DNA of 23,665 bases from contig URWY01000012.1 of assembly GCA_900551705.1 (NCBI GenBank), positions 1 to 23,665 of the forward strand. The letters run 5' to 3'. This document shows positions 7,527-15,019 of the stretch, in pieces. The notes below the pieces were generated by a model that was not told the origin of the DNA, searched no databases, and was given only the letters and a program-made list of their open reading frames with translations. A program made the position numbers and the translations under genes. Position 1 is the first letter of the stretch; each line of letters opens with the position of its first letter. Origin of the DNA: an uncultured Bacillota bacterium (lineage in GTDB: Bacteria; Bacillota; Clostridia; Christensenellales; UBA1242).

Positions 7527-9098
7527 TTATTTATTAGAATATTCTTCGTAGGTGCATTGTTTGTCTATAATTTGAGTTGGCGAAATTATATCTATAATTC
7601 TGTTTGCAACTGTTTCAACAATTTCTTGGTCGTGGCTGGCAAACATCATAACACCTTTATAATTTATCATGCCTTTGTTAAGCGCGGTTATGCTTTCAAG
7701 GTCTAAGTGGTTTGTTGGTTCGTCTAAAAGCAAAACATTTCCTGCTTCAAGCATTGCTTTTGCCATCACACATCTAACTTTTTCGCCACCAGATAGAACA
7801 TTGACTTCTTTTAATGCTTCTTCGCCAGAGAATAACATTCTGCCGAGCCAACCGCGGATAAATGTTGCATCTTGTTCTTTTGAGAATTGTCTGAGCCAGT
7901 CAACCAAATTTAAACTGCAACCTTCAAAGTATGAACGATTATCTTGTGGCAAATATCCAACTTTAACAGTTTTTCCCCAGCGGAATGAACCACTATCTGG
8001 TTCTTCAAGCCCCATTAAAATGTTGAAGAGAGTTGTAACAGCCAAACTATTTGACGAAAGTATGGCAACTTTATCGTCGTGATTAAGTGTGAATGACAAG
8101 TTTTCAAAAAGACCTTTTTTTGTTAATTTATCAACCATTAAAATTTCTTTTCCGAGTTCGTTTTCATATTTAAAGTCGATATATGGGTATTTTCTTGAAG
8201 ATGGTTTGAAATCTTCAATAGTTAATTTTTCAAGTTCTTTTTTTCTTGATGTTGCTTGTTTAGACTTTGATGCGTTTGCGGCGAAGCGGGCAATGAAGTC
8301 TTTTAATTCCTTTGCGCGTTGTTCAGCCTTTTTGTTTTGGTCTTTTGCTTGCCTTGCAAGAAGTTGACTTGTTTCATACCAGAAATCATAGTTTCCTAAA
8401 TAAATATTGATTTGACCATAGTCAACATCGCAGGTGTGAGTGCAAACTTTATTTAAAAAGTGCCTATTGTGGGAAACGATTATAACTGTGTTTTCGAAAT
8501 TTAAAAGATAGTTTTCAAGCCATCTTGTTGTTTTAAAGTCCAAGTTATTTGTTGGTTCGTCTAGTATCAAAATATCTGGATTTAAAAATAGCGATTGAGC
8601 AAGCAAAACTTTAACTTTTTGTTTTGGGTCAATGTCTTTCATAAGAGTGTTATACAAACTTTCATCTATACCAATTCCAGATAAAAGTGTTTTTGCTTCT
8701 GCTTCTGCTTCCCAGCCACCAATTTCAGCATATTCTGCTTCTAGTTCCGCCGCCAAATTGCCGTCCGCTTCTGTGAATTCTTCTTTTGAATATAATTCTT
8801 CTTTTAGTTTTTCAATTTCAACAAGCCTTTTGTGACCTAAAAGCACTGTTTCTAACACTGTTTTATCATCATATTTATTTTGGTTTTGTTCCAAAACTGA
8901 CATTCTTTCTTTTGGGTCTAAAATTACTTCGCCTTTATTTGGTTCTATTTCGCCAGTTAAGATTTTTAAGAATGTTGATTTTCCAGCACCATTTGCGCCG
9001 ATAATTCCATAGCAATTTCCTTTTGTAAATTTTAAATTTACATCCTTAAAAAGCACTCTGCCACCAAATTGGAGCATAACATTGTTTACTTGTATCAT
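7527..9098 (-). CDS. ykpA: ABC-F family ATPase, YbiT/YkpA type
   Basis: The 523-residue protein has two ATP-binding cassettes and no membrane segment, as expected of ribosome-acting ABC-F proteins. Cassette 1 has GANGAGKST (about residue 37) and LILDEPTNNLD. Its signature LSGGQ is replaced by DIDPKQK, a change also seen in E. coli YbiT. The linker contains FIARFAANASKSKQATSRKK, a hallmark of the YbiT/YkpA subfamily. Cassette 2 has an intact LSGGEK signature and LLLDEPTNHLD, but its P-loop reads ILSSNSLAVTT, so the invariant Gly-Lys is lost. Related Firmicute proteins also have an altered second P-loop as far as I recall. The start is ATG at 9098 with AGGAG before it. It is divergent from recJ. 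The exact cellular role is not established; antibiotic resistance should not be assumed. Confidence 0.93.
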   Translation of the reverse strand: MIQVNNVMLQFGGRVLFKDVNLKFTKGNCYGIIGANGAGKSTFLKILTGEIEPNKGEVILDPKERMSVLEQNQNKYDDKTVLETVLLGHKRLVEIEKLKEELYSKEEFTEADGNLAAELEAEYAEIGGWEAEAEAKTLLSGIGIDESLYNTLMKDIDPKQKVKVLLAQSLFLNPDILILDEPTNNLDFKTTRWLENYLLNFENTVIIVSHNRHFLNKVCTHTCDVDYGQINIYLGNYDFWYETSQLLARQAKDQNKKAEQRAKELKDFIARFAANASKSKQATSRKKELEKLTIEDFKPSSRKYPYIDFKYENELGKEILMVDKLTKKGLFENLSFTLNHDDKVAILSSNSLAVTTLFNILMGLEEPDSGSFRWGKTVKVGYLPQDNRSYFEGCSLNLVDWLRQFSKEQDATFIRGWLGRMLFSGEEALKEVNVLSGGEKVRCVMAKAMLEAGNVLLLDEPTNHLDLESITALNKGMINYKGVMMFASHDQEIVETVANRIIDIISPTQIIDKQCTYEEYSNK

Positions 9099-9129
9099 TT
9101 TTTCTCCTAAAACTTATAATTTTTATGGC

Positions 9130-9158
9130 ATTATAACATATAGAAAAATAAGTTGCAA
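9130..9158 (-). promoter_or_regulatory. ykpA: Sigma-A-type promoter of the ABC-F gene
   Basis: On the - strand TTGCAA (9158-9153) and TATAAT (9135-9130) are separated by 17 bases. The -35 hexamer is its own reverse complement, so it could also serve a weak + strand promoter (TTGCAA, 16 bases, TAGGAT) towards recJ. Confidence 0.7.
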
Positions 9159-9216
9159 GTTTTTAAAAAATTATTAGGATAAATTTTGTTTTAGTGTTAT
9201 TATATAGTCAAATAAA

Positions 9217-9229
9217 GGGCAATTTGCCC
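9217..9229. repeat. Short inverted repeat in the recJ leader
   Basis: GGGCAA-T-TTGCCC is a perfect 6-bp inverted repeat about 20 bases before the recJ ATG. It could be an operator half-site pair or a small RNA hairpin (GGGC/GCCC with a five-base loop). There is no T-run, so it is not a terminator. Confidence 0.35.
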
Positions 9230-9249
9230 ACTACTAATTGGGAATTATT

Positions 9250-11679
9250 ATGAAACAAAAAAAATATTACAACCACAACTTTGATGTTGGGCTTATTTCT
9301 GATATGGGTCAGAAATTAAATTTACATGAAAAAATCGTTGAACTTTTGTTTTCAAGGGGTTTTACAACCGAAGAACAAATCAAAAGTTTTTTATTGCCAA
9401 GTGAAAGTGATTTTATGTCACCATTTGGTCTTTCAGGTATGCAACAAGCGTGCGAGCAAATTAAAAATGCACTAACAAATAATAAGCGCATTTTGATATT
9501 TGGCGATTATGATGTTGATGGCTTATCTGCAACTGCAATAATGATTAAGACATTTGAAAAGTTAAATAAGAAAGTTGACTACTATTTGCCAAATAGATTT
9601 ATTGACGGATATGGCTTAACAAACATTGTTATAGATAAAATAAAAGCAAAATATAGTCCAGACTTAATTATCACAGTTGACTGCGGTATTTCATGCAAAA
9701 ATGAAGTGGAATATGCTAAAAGTTTAGGAATAGAGATGATTGTAACAGACCATCATGAGTTGCCAGAAGAAATTCCAAATTGTGTTGTTATAAATCCAAA
9801 GATAATAAATCAAGTGTATGATTTTCACGATTTATGCGGAACAGGCGTTGCTTTTAAGATAAGCGAAGCACTTTTAGGTCATGAAATGGCATCAGAGTTT
9901 TTGCCTATTGCCGCTATTGCAACTATTGCTGATATAGTAAGCCTAAAAAGAGAAAATAGGGCGATTGTTTATTATGGCTTAAAATTATTTGAAAAGCATT
10001 TACCAGCAGGTTTAAAAGCGTTGCTCTCAGATAATAAATTAAGTGTTAAGAATGTGTGCTCAACTGACATAGCATTTAAGATAGCTCCAAAACTTAATGC
10101 AGCGGGAAGAATGGGAGAAGCAAGCGAATCTCTTAAACTTATTCTTGCTAAGTCGCCAGCAGAAATAAAAACGCAAATAAGTAAGATAGCGGAATATAAC
10201 ACAAGAAGGCAAGTTGTTTGTAACGAATGTTATGCAGATTGTATTGAAATGCTTAAAAACACAAATCTTTCAAATGAGCGTGCGATTATTCTTTATAACA
10301 ATAAATGGGATCATGGCATTTTGGGGATTGTTGCAGCAAGGCTTGTTGATGCTTATAATCGACCTACATTTTTATTTTCGGAAGAAGATGGCGTTTTAAA
10401 AGGCTCGGCTAGGAGTTTGCTTGACATAAATGTTCACGAACTTTTATCAAGTTGTAGTGATATTTTAGTCACTTATGGCGGGCATAAAATGGCGGCGGGC
10501 TTAACACTTAAAAAAGAAAATTTTGACGAGTTTACAAAACGCGTTAATAGTTTCATATTTGCTAATGTGTCACCAAAAGCATTTGAACCAATTTCTTATT
10601 ATGATTTAGACATTGATTTGAACGATTTAACTGATAAGTTTTTTGACGATTTGCAACTTTTAGAGCCTTTTGGCTTGGATAATTCAAATCCACTTTTTAG
10701 AATTTGTGCTGACAACGCAATGATTTCTCCTCTTAAAAATTTTAATCAACATTTTAATATCACATTTTCAAATAAGCTTGGATTGATATATTTTAATTGT
10801 GCAGACAAGTATTTTGACTTGAAGTTTGCTAAAAACAAACATTTTGTTTTCGAACTTCAAAAAGAGCGCTATAAAGGTGCTTTTAAAGGTATTGTTAAAT
10901 ATTTTGAAGGTGATTACGGCTTTGATAAGTCATTTAAAAACGATTTAGATGCAATAGAACTTGAACAATTAAGATATTTAAAATTTGGCAGAGAAATTGA
11001 TTTAACTGAATACGAAGAAAGTGAAATAATAAATCTTGTTTCAAATCAGCAAAATCCTTTTGGAACAATTTTTGTAAGCAACAAACTTGCAAATTATAAC
11101 GAATTTATCAACAAATATTGTCTTGATAACATTTATGAAAAATTTGTTTTTAACAATTATTCTAGTGGGGGCTTTAATGCTATTTGTTTGTATCCAACAG
11201 ATATAAATGTTTTTAAGGACTATGTAAAAGTTATTTTTTTAGAACCTGTTTTAGATAAGTCATATCTTGCAAAAATTTCGCAAATTTCTAACGCAAAAAT
11301 TTACATTCCAAAAAATGGAACATTTGATAAAAAACTGCTTTGCGGTGTTGATACAAGGCGAGAAAAAATAGGTGATTTTTACAATGCGTTAAAGAGTTTA
11401 AACGAAAAAAGTTTTGTAAACGAACTTCATGCTTATAACAGAATGTTAAAACTCAAACGCACGGCATTTAAGAACTTTCATGCTTATTTGATGATTTTTG
11501 AAGAACTAAATCTGATAACTGTTGACAATACAAACGGTTTTGCTATTGTCTTCAACAACGATTGTAAAACAGATTTAAAAAATTCGAAAATATATAATTA
11601 TCTAAATTTCTATGCAAATTTGTTTAAAAATAACGATAAAATCACAAAAAAGAGAGATAAAAATGAAAATTCAAACTAA
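9250..11679 (+). CDS. recJ: Single-stranded-DNA-specific 5'-3' exonuclease RecJ
   Basis: The 809-residue product is a DHH-family phosphoesterase that degrades single-stranded DNA from the 5' end in recombination and mismatch/base-excision repair. Motifs in order: ILIFGDYDVDGLSATA (about residues 81-96), ITVDCGIS (about 138), VTDHHELPEE with D167-H168-H169, a central ADIVSLKRENR, and DHHA1 GGHKMAAGLTL near residue 410. These supply the metal-binding Asp/His residues of the family. The C-terminal ~280 residues are less conserved, giving the long form typical of Firmicutes. ATG at 9250 is preferred over TTG at 9238, which would precede a weak GGGA site. The gene overlaps the hemZ start by 17 bases, so the two are probably translated together. 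The promoter is weak or unclear. Confidence 0.95.
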   Translation: MKQKKYYNHNFDVGLISDMGQKLNLHEKIVELLFSRGFTTEEQIKSFLLPSESDFMSPFGLSGMQQACEQIKNALTNNKRILIFGDYDVDGLSATAIMIKTFEKLNKKVDYYLPNRFIDGYGLTNIVIDKIKAKYSPDLIITVDCGISCKNEVEYAKSLGIEMIVTDHHELPEEIPNCVVINPKIINQVYDFHDLCGTGVAFKISEALLGHEMASEFLPIAAIATIADIVSLKRENRAIVYYGLKLFEKHLPAGLKALLSDNKLSVKNVCSTDIAFKIAPKLNAAGRMGEASESLKLILAKSPAEIKTQISKIAEYNTRRQVVCNECYADCIEMLKNTNLSNERAIILYNNKWDHGILGIVAARLVDAYNRPTFLFSEEDGVLKGSARSLLDINVHELLSSCSDILVTYGGHKMAAGLTLKKENFDEFTKRVNSFIFANVSPKAFEPISYYDLDIDLNDLTDKFFDDLQLLEPFGLDNSNPLFRICADNAMISPLKNFNQHFNITFSNKLGLIYFNCADKYFDLKFAKNKHFVFELQKERYKGAFKGIVKYFEGDYGFDKSFKNDLDAIELEQLRYLKFGREIDLTEYEESEIINLVSNQQNPFGTIFVSNKLANYNEFINKYCLDNIYEKFVFNNYSSGGFNAICLYPTDINVFKDYVKVIFLEPVLDKSYLAKISQISNAKIYIPKNGTFDKKLLCGVDTRREKIGDFYNALKSLNEKSFVNELHAYNRMLKLKRTAFKNFHAYLMIFEELNLITVDNTNGFAIVFNNDCKTDLKNSKIYNYLNFYANLFKNNDKITKKRDKNENSN

Positions 11680-13096
11680 TTTAGAAAAATATTTGAATGA
11701 TTATCAAGAAGTGGCAAATTTGTTTTTTCCAAATTTTGAAAATCAGGACGAACATTTGATTAAAATTGATTTTTTAAATTCAGGCAATGGCTTTGATTTA
11801 AAAGTTTCTTTGGACGACAACGAAAAAACATTTCATTATGATTATGTAACTTCTCAAAAGAATGTCGAAGATAAAAAATGGAGCAAGATTTTTCTTTATG
11901 ATGCTTTGTCAAGTTTTACAGGCAAAACTTTTGAGTGGGGCGCTTTAACTGGTGTAAGACCAACAAAAATTGCATATAAACTTTTAGAGCAAGGCACGCC
12001 AGAATTGTTTTTAAAAGAAGAATTAATGAAGCAATATAGACTTTCAGAAAATAAAGCAATGCTTTTGAAAGAAACAATCAAAAATCAAAAATGCATTATC
12101 AAAAACGATAATCTTGTTGATATTTATGTCAACATTCCAATTTGCCCATCAAGATGTAAATATTGCAGTTTTATTTCGGCTGAATATAATGCTGTTCAAC
12201 AACTTGTTCCAAATTACATTGAAGCACTTAAAAAAGAAATTGCAAGCGTTAAGAAAATAATACAAAATAAAACATTGATTGTAAGGTCAATTTATATCGG
12301 AGGTGGCACACCATCAGTTTTGTCTGCTGAGCAACTTGATGACTTACTCTCTGAACTCAATTTCAATGTCAATGAATTTACGGTTGAATGTGGCAGGGCA
12401 GACACCATAACGCGCGAAAAATTACAAGTGTTAAAAAAACACGATGTTACAAGAATTTGTATCAATCCGCAAACATTTGTTGAAAAGACTTTAAAACTTA
12501 TTGGTAGAAAACACACCGTAAAAGATGTCTTAAACGCTTATGCAATGGCATTGGAATTTGGATTTGATATTAACATAGATTTGATTGCAGGTTTAAGTGG
12601 TGAAACATTTACAAACTTTAAAAAATCAATCAACTATGCTATTGAAATGGCGCCACAAAATATTACAGTCCATACACTGGCATTAAAACGCGGTTCAAAC
12701 TTGACAGATGAAAAGATTGTCAATCTTCAAAAACACGAAAATCTAACTTCGCAACAAGAACTTGAATTGCATGAACAAGAAGTCAAAAAAATGATTGATT
12801 TTGGTCATAAAAGATTGTTTGAAGAAGGTTACAAGCCATATTATCTATACAGGCAAAAAAACACTCCACTTGGGCTCGAAAATGTTGGCTTTGCGCAAAA
12901 GGGTAAAGTTTGTATTTTTAATGTTGATAGCATGGAAGAAACTTGCTCGGTTCTTGCTTGTGGAGCAAATGCTGTTTCAAAACGAGTTTTTAGTTTAGAA
13001 AACAGGATAGAAAGATGTGATAATGTTAAGTTTTTGAACGATTATATGTCGCGTTTAGATGAAATGATTGAAAGAAAAGAGAAATTATTTTCATAA
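11663..13096 (+). CDS. hemZ: HemZ-type radical SAM protein (coproporphyrinogen dehydrogenase-like)
   Basis: The 477-residue product starts at ATG 11663, inside the recJ 3' end, behind a purine-rich GAGAGATAAAA. The N-terminal ~150 residues end with WGALTGVRPTKIAYKLL, a segment characteristic of HemZ. The radical SAM core follows with CPSRCKYC, giving C161, C165 and C168 for the [4Fe-4S] cluster. Next come IYIGGGTPSVLS (SAM-binding GGGTP) and DLIAGLSGET. Radical SAM HemN-family enzymes perform anaerobic oxidative decarboxylation of coproporphyrinogen III, but HemZ proteins also occur in organisms without a haem pathway, and no other haem gene is nearby, so the substrate is uncertain. The pairing with recJ implies co-expression rather than a shared reaction. 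Confidence 0.92.
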   Translation: MKIQTNLEKYLNDYQEVANLFFPNFENQDEHLIKIDFLNSGNGFDLKVSLDDNEKTFHYDYVTSQKNVEDKKWSKIFLYDALSSFTGKTFEWGALTGVRPTKIAYKLLEQGTPELFLKEELMKQYRLSENKAMLLKETIKNQKCIIKNDNLVDIYVNIPICPSRCKYCSFISAEYNAVQQLVPNYIEALKKEIASVKKIIQNKTLIVRSIYIGGGTPSVLSAEQLDDLLSELNFNVNEFTVECGRADTITREKLQVLKKHDVTRICINPQTFVEKTLKLIGRKHTVKDVLNAYAMALEFGFDINIDLIAGLSGETFTNFKKSINYAIEMAPQNITVHTLALKRGSNLTDEKIVNLQKHENLTSQQELELHEQEVKKMIDFGHKRLFEEGYKPYYLYRQKNTPLGLENVGFAQKGKVCIFNVDSMEETCSVLACGANAVSKRVFSLENRIERCDNVKFLNDYMSRLDEMIERKEKLFS

Positions 13097-13141
13097 TCAA
13101 AATGATTAAATGAAAATTTTTGTTGTTATGATTTTTTGCTC

Positions 13142-13169
13142 TTGACAAATGATAATCTTATGATATAAT
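13142..13169 (+). promoter_or_regulatory. Consensus sigma-A promoter upstream of the yjjX leader
   Basis: Perfect TTGACA (13142-13147) and perfect TATAAT (13164-13169) are separated by 16 bases. Transcription should start near 13176, leaving a leader of about 175 nt before the ATG at 13351. Confidence 0.85.
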
Positions 13170-13175
13170 AAAAAC

Positions 13176-13350
13176 ATACAATCCCTTTCGACCATTCCGG
13201 ATTTGTTATAAGTGGGAATATTTTTAAAAATCTTCTTATGAATGGCAATATTAACAAACAATATTAAATTGGCTGTGTTATTATTGTTATTAAAAGGAGG
13301 TTTTTTTATTTTTAACGGCCGAAAAAATAAAATTTATTAGGAGAAATAAT
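13176..13350 (+). promoter_or_regulatory. Structured 5' leader of the yjjX-like gene, possible cis-regulatory RNA
   Basis: CCATTC (13192-13197) can pair with GAATGG (13240-13245), and ATAAG (13208-13212) with CTTAT (13235-13239). The two 3' strands are contiguous, so the helices would stack with a 10-nt bulge on the 5' side. ATTCC (13194-13198) could instead pair with GGAAT (13215-13219), which excludes the first helix. Next comes a 9-base direct repeat CAATATTAA (13246-13254, 13259-13267). Then there is a very strong AAAAGGAGG at 13292-13300 with no ATG after it, and an AT-rich hairpin around CGGCCG (13303-13334). The actual gene has its own AGGAG at 13339-13343. I do not recognise a known riboswitch class. 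Confidence 0.45.
13308..13340 (+). other. Possible 10-codon leader peptide with an AUU start
   Basis: AAAAGGAGG at 13292-13300 is followed after seven bases by ATT, which opens a frame of ten codons ending in TAG at 13338-13340. That stop overlaps the AGGAG of the yjjX-like gene. The arrangement would allow translational coupling. AUU starts are rare, so this is speculative. Confidence 0.2.
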
Positions 13351-13899
13351 ATGAAAGTATTAATAGGAACAAAAAATCCAGGGAAGATTGAAGGTGCAAG
13401 ACGAGCACTTAGAAATTATTATGATGAATTTGAAATTGAAGGAATTTCAGCACCATCAAATGTTAGCGACCAACCAGTTGACGAAGATATTTATTTTGGA
13501 GCGAGAAATAGGGTAAACAACCTTATTAAATATGCAAAAGAAAACAATATTGAAGCCGATTACTACATGGCTGTGGAATCTGGCATAACAAATAGGCTAG
13601 GTAAATGGGTAATTACAAATGTTGCGGTTATAAAAGATAAAAAGGGTTATGAAAGCATCGGAACAAGTGCAAGTTTTCCAGTGCCAAATAAACATGTTGA
13701 GAATATAATTAAAAACACTCTTGGCACAGTTATGGACGATTTGTTTAACGAATCAGATTTAAGAAGCAGCACTGGCGGAGTTGGTTTGTTAACTCATGAA
13801 GTTATTACAAGAATTGACCTTAACACGCAAGCATTTGTTATGGCTTTAACGCAATTTGTAAATAAAGATATTTGGCGCGATAACGATTTGTCAATGTAA
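13351..13899 (+). CDS. yjjX: DUF84 inosine/xanthosine triphosphatase (YjjX-type)
   Basis: The 182-residue product matches the DUF84/YjjX family in length and landmarks: an N-terminal VLIGTKNPGKIEGAR (residues 3-17), then SDQPVDEDIYFGARNR, then AVESGI. YjjX hydrolyses non-canonical purine nucleoside triphosphates (ITP, XTP) and so keeps the nucleotide pool clean; it is cytosolic and metal-dependent. The ATG at 13351 is set by AGGAG seven bases upstream. The gene stands alone between its own promoter with a long leader and a strong terminator, which suggests individual regulation. Family identity is good; the exact preferred substrate is inferred from the family. Confidence 0.85.
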   Translation: MKVLIGTKNPGKIEGARRALRNYYDEFEIEGISAPSNVSDQPVDEDIYFGARNRVNNLIKYAKENNIEADYYMAVESGITNRLGKWVITNVAVIKDKKGYESIGTSASFPVPNKHVENIIKNTLGTVMDDLFNESDLRSSTGGVGLLTHEVITRIDLNTQAFVMALTQFVNKDIWRDNDLSM

Positions 13900-13923
13900 T
13901 CATTTTAAAATTTTGTATTTATG

Positions 13924-13954
13924 AAAAAATCCAAGAATTAGTCTTGGATTTTTT
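13924..13954 (+). terminator. Intrinsic terminator after the yjjX-like gene
   Basis: An A-tract plus TCCAAGA pairs with TCTTGGA plus a T-tract around a five-base loop, 13 bp in all. It lies 24 bases after the stop codon. Confidence 0.9.
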
Positions 13955-13964
13955 ATATGCAAAT

Positions 13965-13992
13965 TTTAACAAAAGCATATTTTTAATAATAT
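13965..13992 (+). promoter_or_regulatory. Likely promoter of the collagen-like gene
   Basis: TAATAT (13987-13992) has a weak TTTAAC (13965-13970) 16 bases upstream. Transcription would start near 13999, after the ATG at 13994 but before the ribosome site at 14011. This supports the start at 14021. Confidence 0.4.
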
Positions 13993-14020
13993 TATGTCAG
14001 TAAAGACAATAGGAGAATTT

Positions 14021-15019
14021 ATGCGAAACAAAAATTTAATTAAATCGGGAAATTGTAAAAAATGCGAAATAAGTTTATATCCTAAATGCGATGATTTCAA
14101 AAGCGAAACATTGCAAACTATAAGTGCTGGAATAACTGGTGCAACAGGTGCGACAGGCCCAACTGGTGCAACGGGGCCTATTGGTGTGACTGGCCCAACT
14201 GGTGCAACTGGTGCAACTGGTGCAACAGGACCAACAGGAACGCCTGGAACAGTTGCGAATTTTATTGAAGTTAGGTCAACTAGGTCAATCGAACCAGAAT
14301 ACGAAGCACAAGTTGTGCAAAACCAAATTGATGACACTGTGTTTTTAGATTTTTATATTCCAAAAGGCATAACAGGGTCAAAAGGAGATAAAGGAGACAC
14401 AGGTCCACGAGGCTTACCAGGTGAAATTGGAATTAGCGAAGTTATAACGATTGATGGAACAGAAACGGTTGAACCAAATGAAAAAGCAGAGGTTCAAGAT
14501 GATTTTGATAGAAATATTCATCATTTGACTTTTTATATCCCAAAAGGTGAAAAAGGACAGATAGGCCCACAAGGTCCAAAAGGGGAAAAGGGTGAAACAG
14601 GCGTGGCGGGGCCTCCTGGGTTAACGCCTAATATAAATGCAACAATTTATAATTCTGCTGAACAAACCATTTCTAATAATTTTTCACTTCTTATGCCCGA
14701 GAATTTAATAAATAATAATTTTACAATTCAAGACAATGGTTTAACTGTCCCAACAACTGGCACATTTTTAATATCTTTTTCAATAAACAACACAACAGAT
14801 GCAGCCGCTGGCGATTGCATTGGAGTTGCAGTAAACAATGTTATTATTCCTGCATCAAAAAGACCTATAACCACAACAACAAATACAAGTGCGACTTTTG
14901 TAACGATTTTAAATAAAAACGATGTTGTGACGCTGGTTGCTAATGTAGCACAAAACCGCACGCTGACTGCGTCAGGTGCACCTAGTTCCATGTTGTCTGT
15001 TATGATGCTTGCTTATTAA
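14021..15019 (+). CDS. Collagen-like surface protein with three Gly-X-Y blocks and BclA-like C-terminal domain
   Basis: The 332-residue product starts at ATG 14021 with AGGAG at 14011-14015; the in-frame ATG at 13994 has no ribosome site. No signal peptide is seen; the N-terminus has NCKKC (Cys12, Cys15) and Cys23, which could cross-link. The first block (about residues 37-75) has 13 Gly-X-Y triplets, mostly GAT/GPT. The second (about 8 triplets) and third (about 9) are charged, with GDK, GEK, GPR and GPP. Two similar modules of ~39 residues, each ending in FYIPKG, separate them, a form common in phage-tail and exosporium collagens. The last ~130 residues, rich in Thr, Asn and Ser and ending in SMLSVMMLAY, resemble the trimerising beta domain of BclA-type proteins. 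A role as a surface or spore filament is inferred. Its stop codon directly abuts the stop of tex. Confidence 0.85.
   Translation: MRNKNLIKSGNCKKCEISLYPKCDDFKSETLQTISAGITGATGATGPTGATGPIGVTGPTGATGATGATGPTGTPGTVANFIEVRSTRSIEPEYEAQVVQNQIDDTVFLDFYIPKGITGSKGDKGDTGPRGLPGEIGISEVITIDGTETVEPNEKAEVQDDFDRNIHHLTFYIPKGEKGQIGPQGPKGEKGETGVAGPPGLTPNINATIYNSAEQTISNNFSLLMPENLINNNFTIQDNGLTVPTTGTFLISFSINNTTDAAAGDCIGVAVNNVIIPASKRPITTTTNTSATFVTILNKNDVVTLVANVAQNRTLTASGAPSSMLSVMMLAY

Noticed and set aside
7527..9098. ABC-F gene as an antibiotic resistance determinant
   Set aside because: The linker and signature changes match the housekeeping YbiT/YkpA subfamily rather than known resistance ABC-F groups.
13095..13109. 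TAATCA-AAA-TGATTA hairpin after hemZ as a terminator
   Set aside because: The stem is six mostly A:T pairs and no T-run follows directly, so termination is doubtful.
13994..14020. Upstream ATG for the collagen-like gene
   Set aside because: It lies directly after the -10 box with no ribosome site, whereas 14021 has AGGAG at a normal distance.
14126..14245. Repeated GGTGCAACAGG-type units as a possible CRISPR or satellite array
   Set aside because: They are nine-base codon repeats encoding Gly-X-Y triplets with no spacers.
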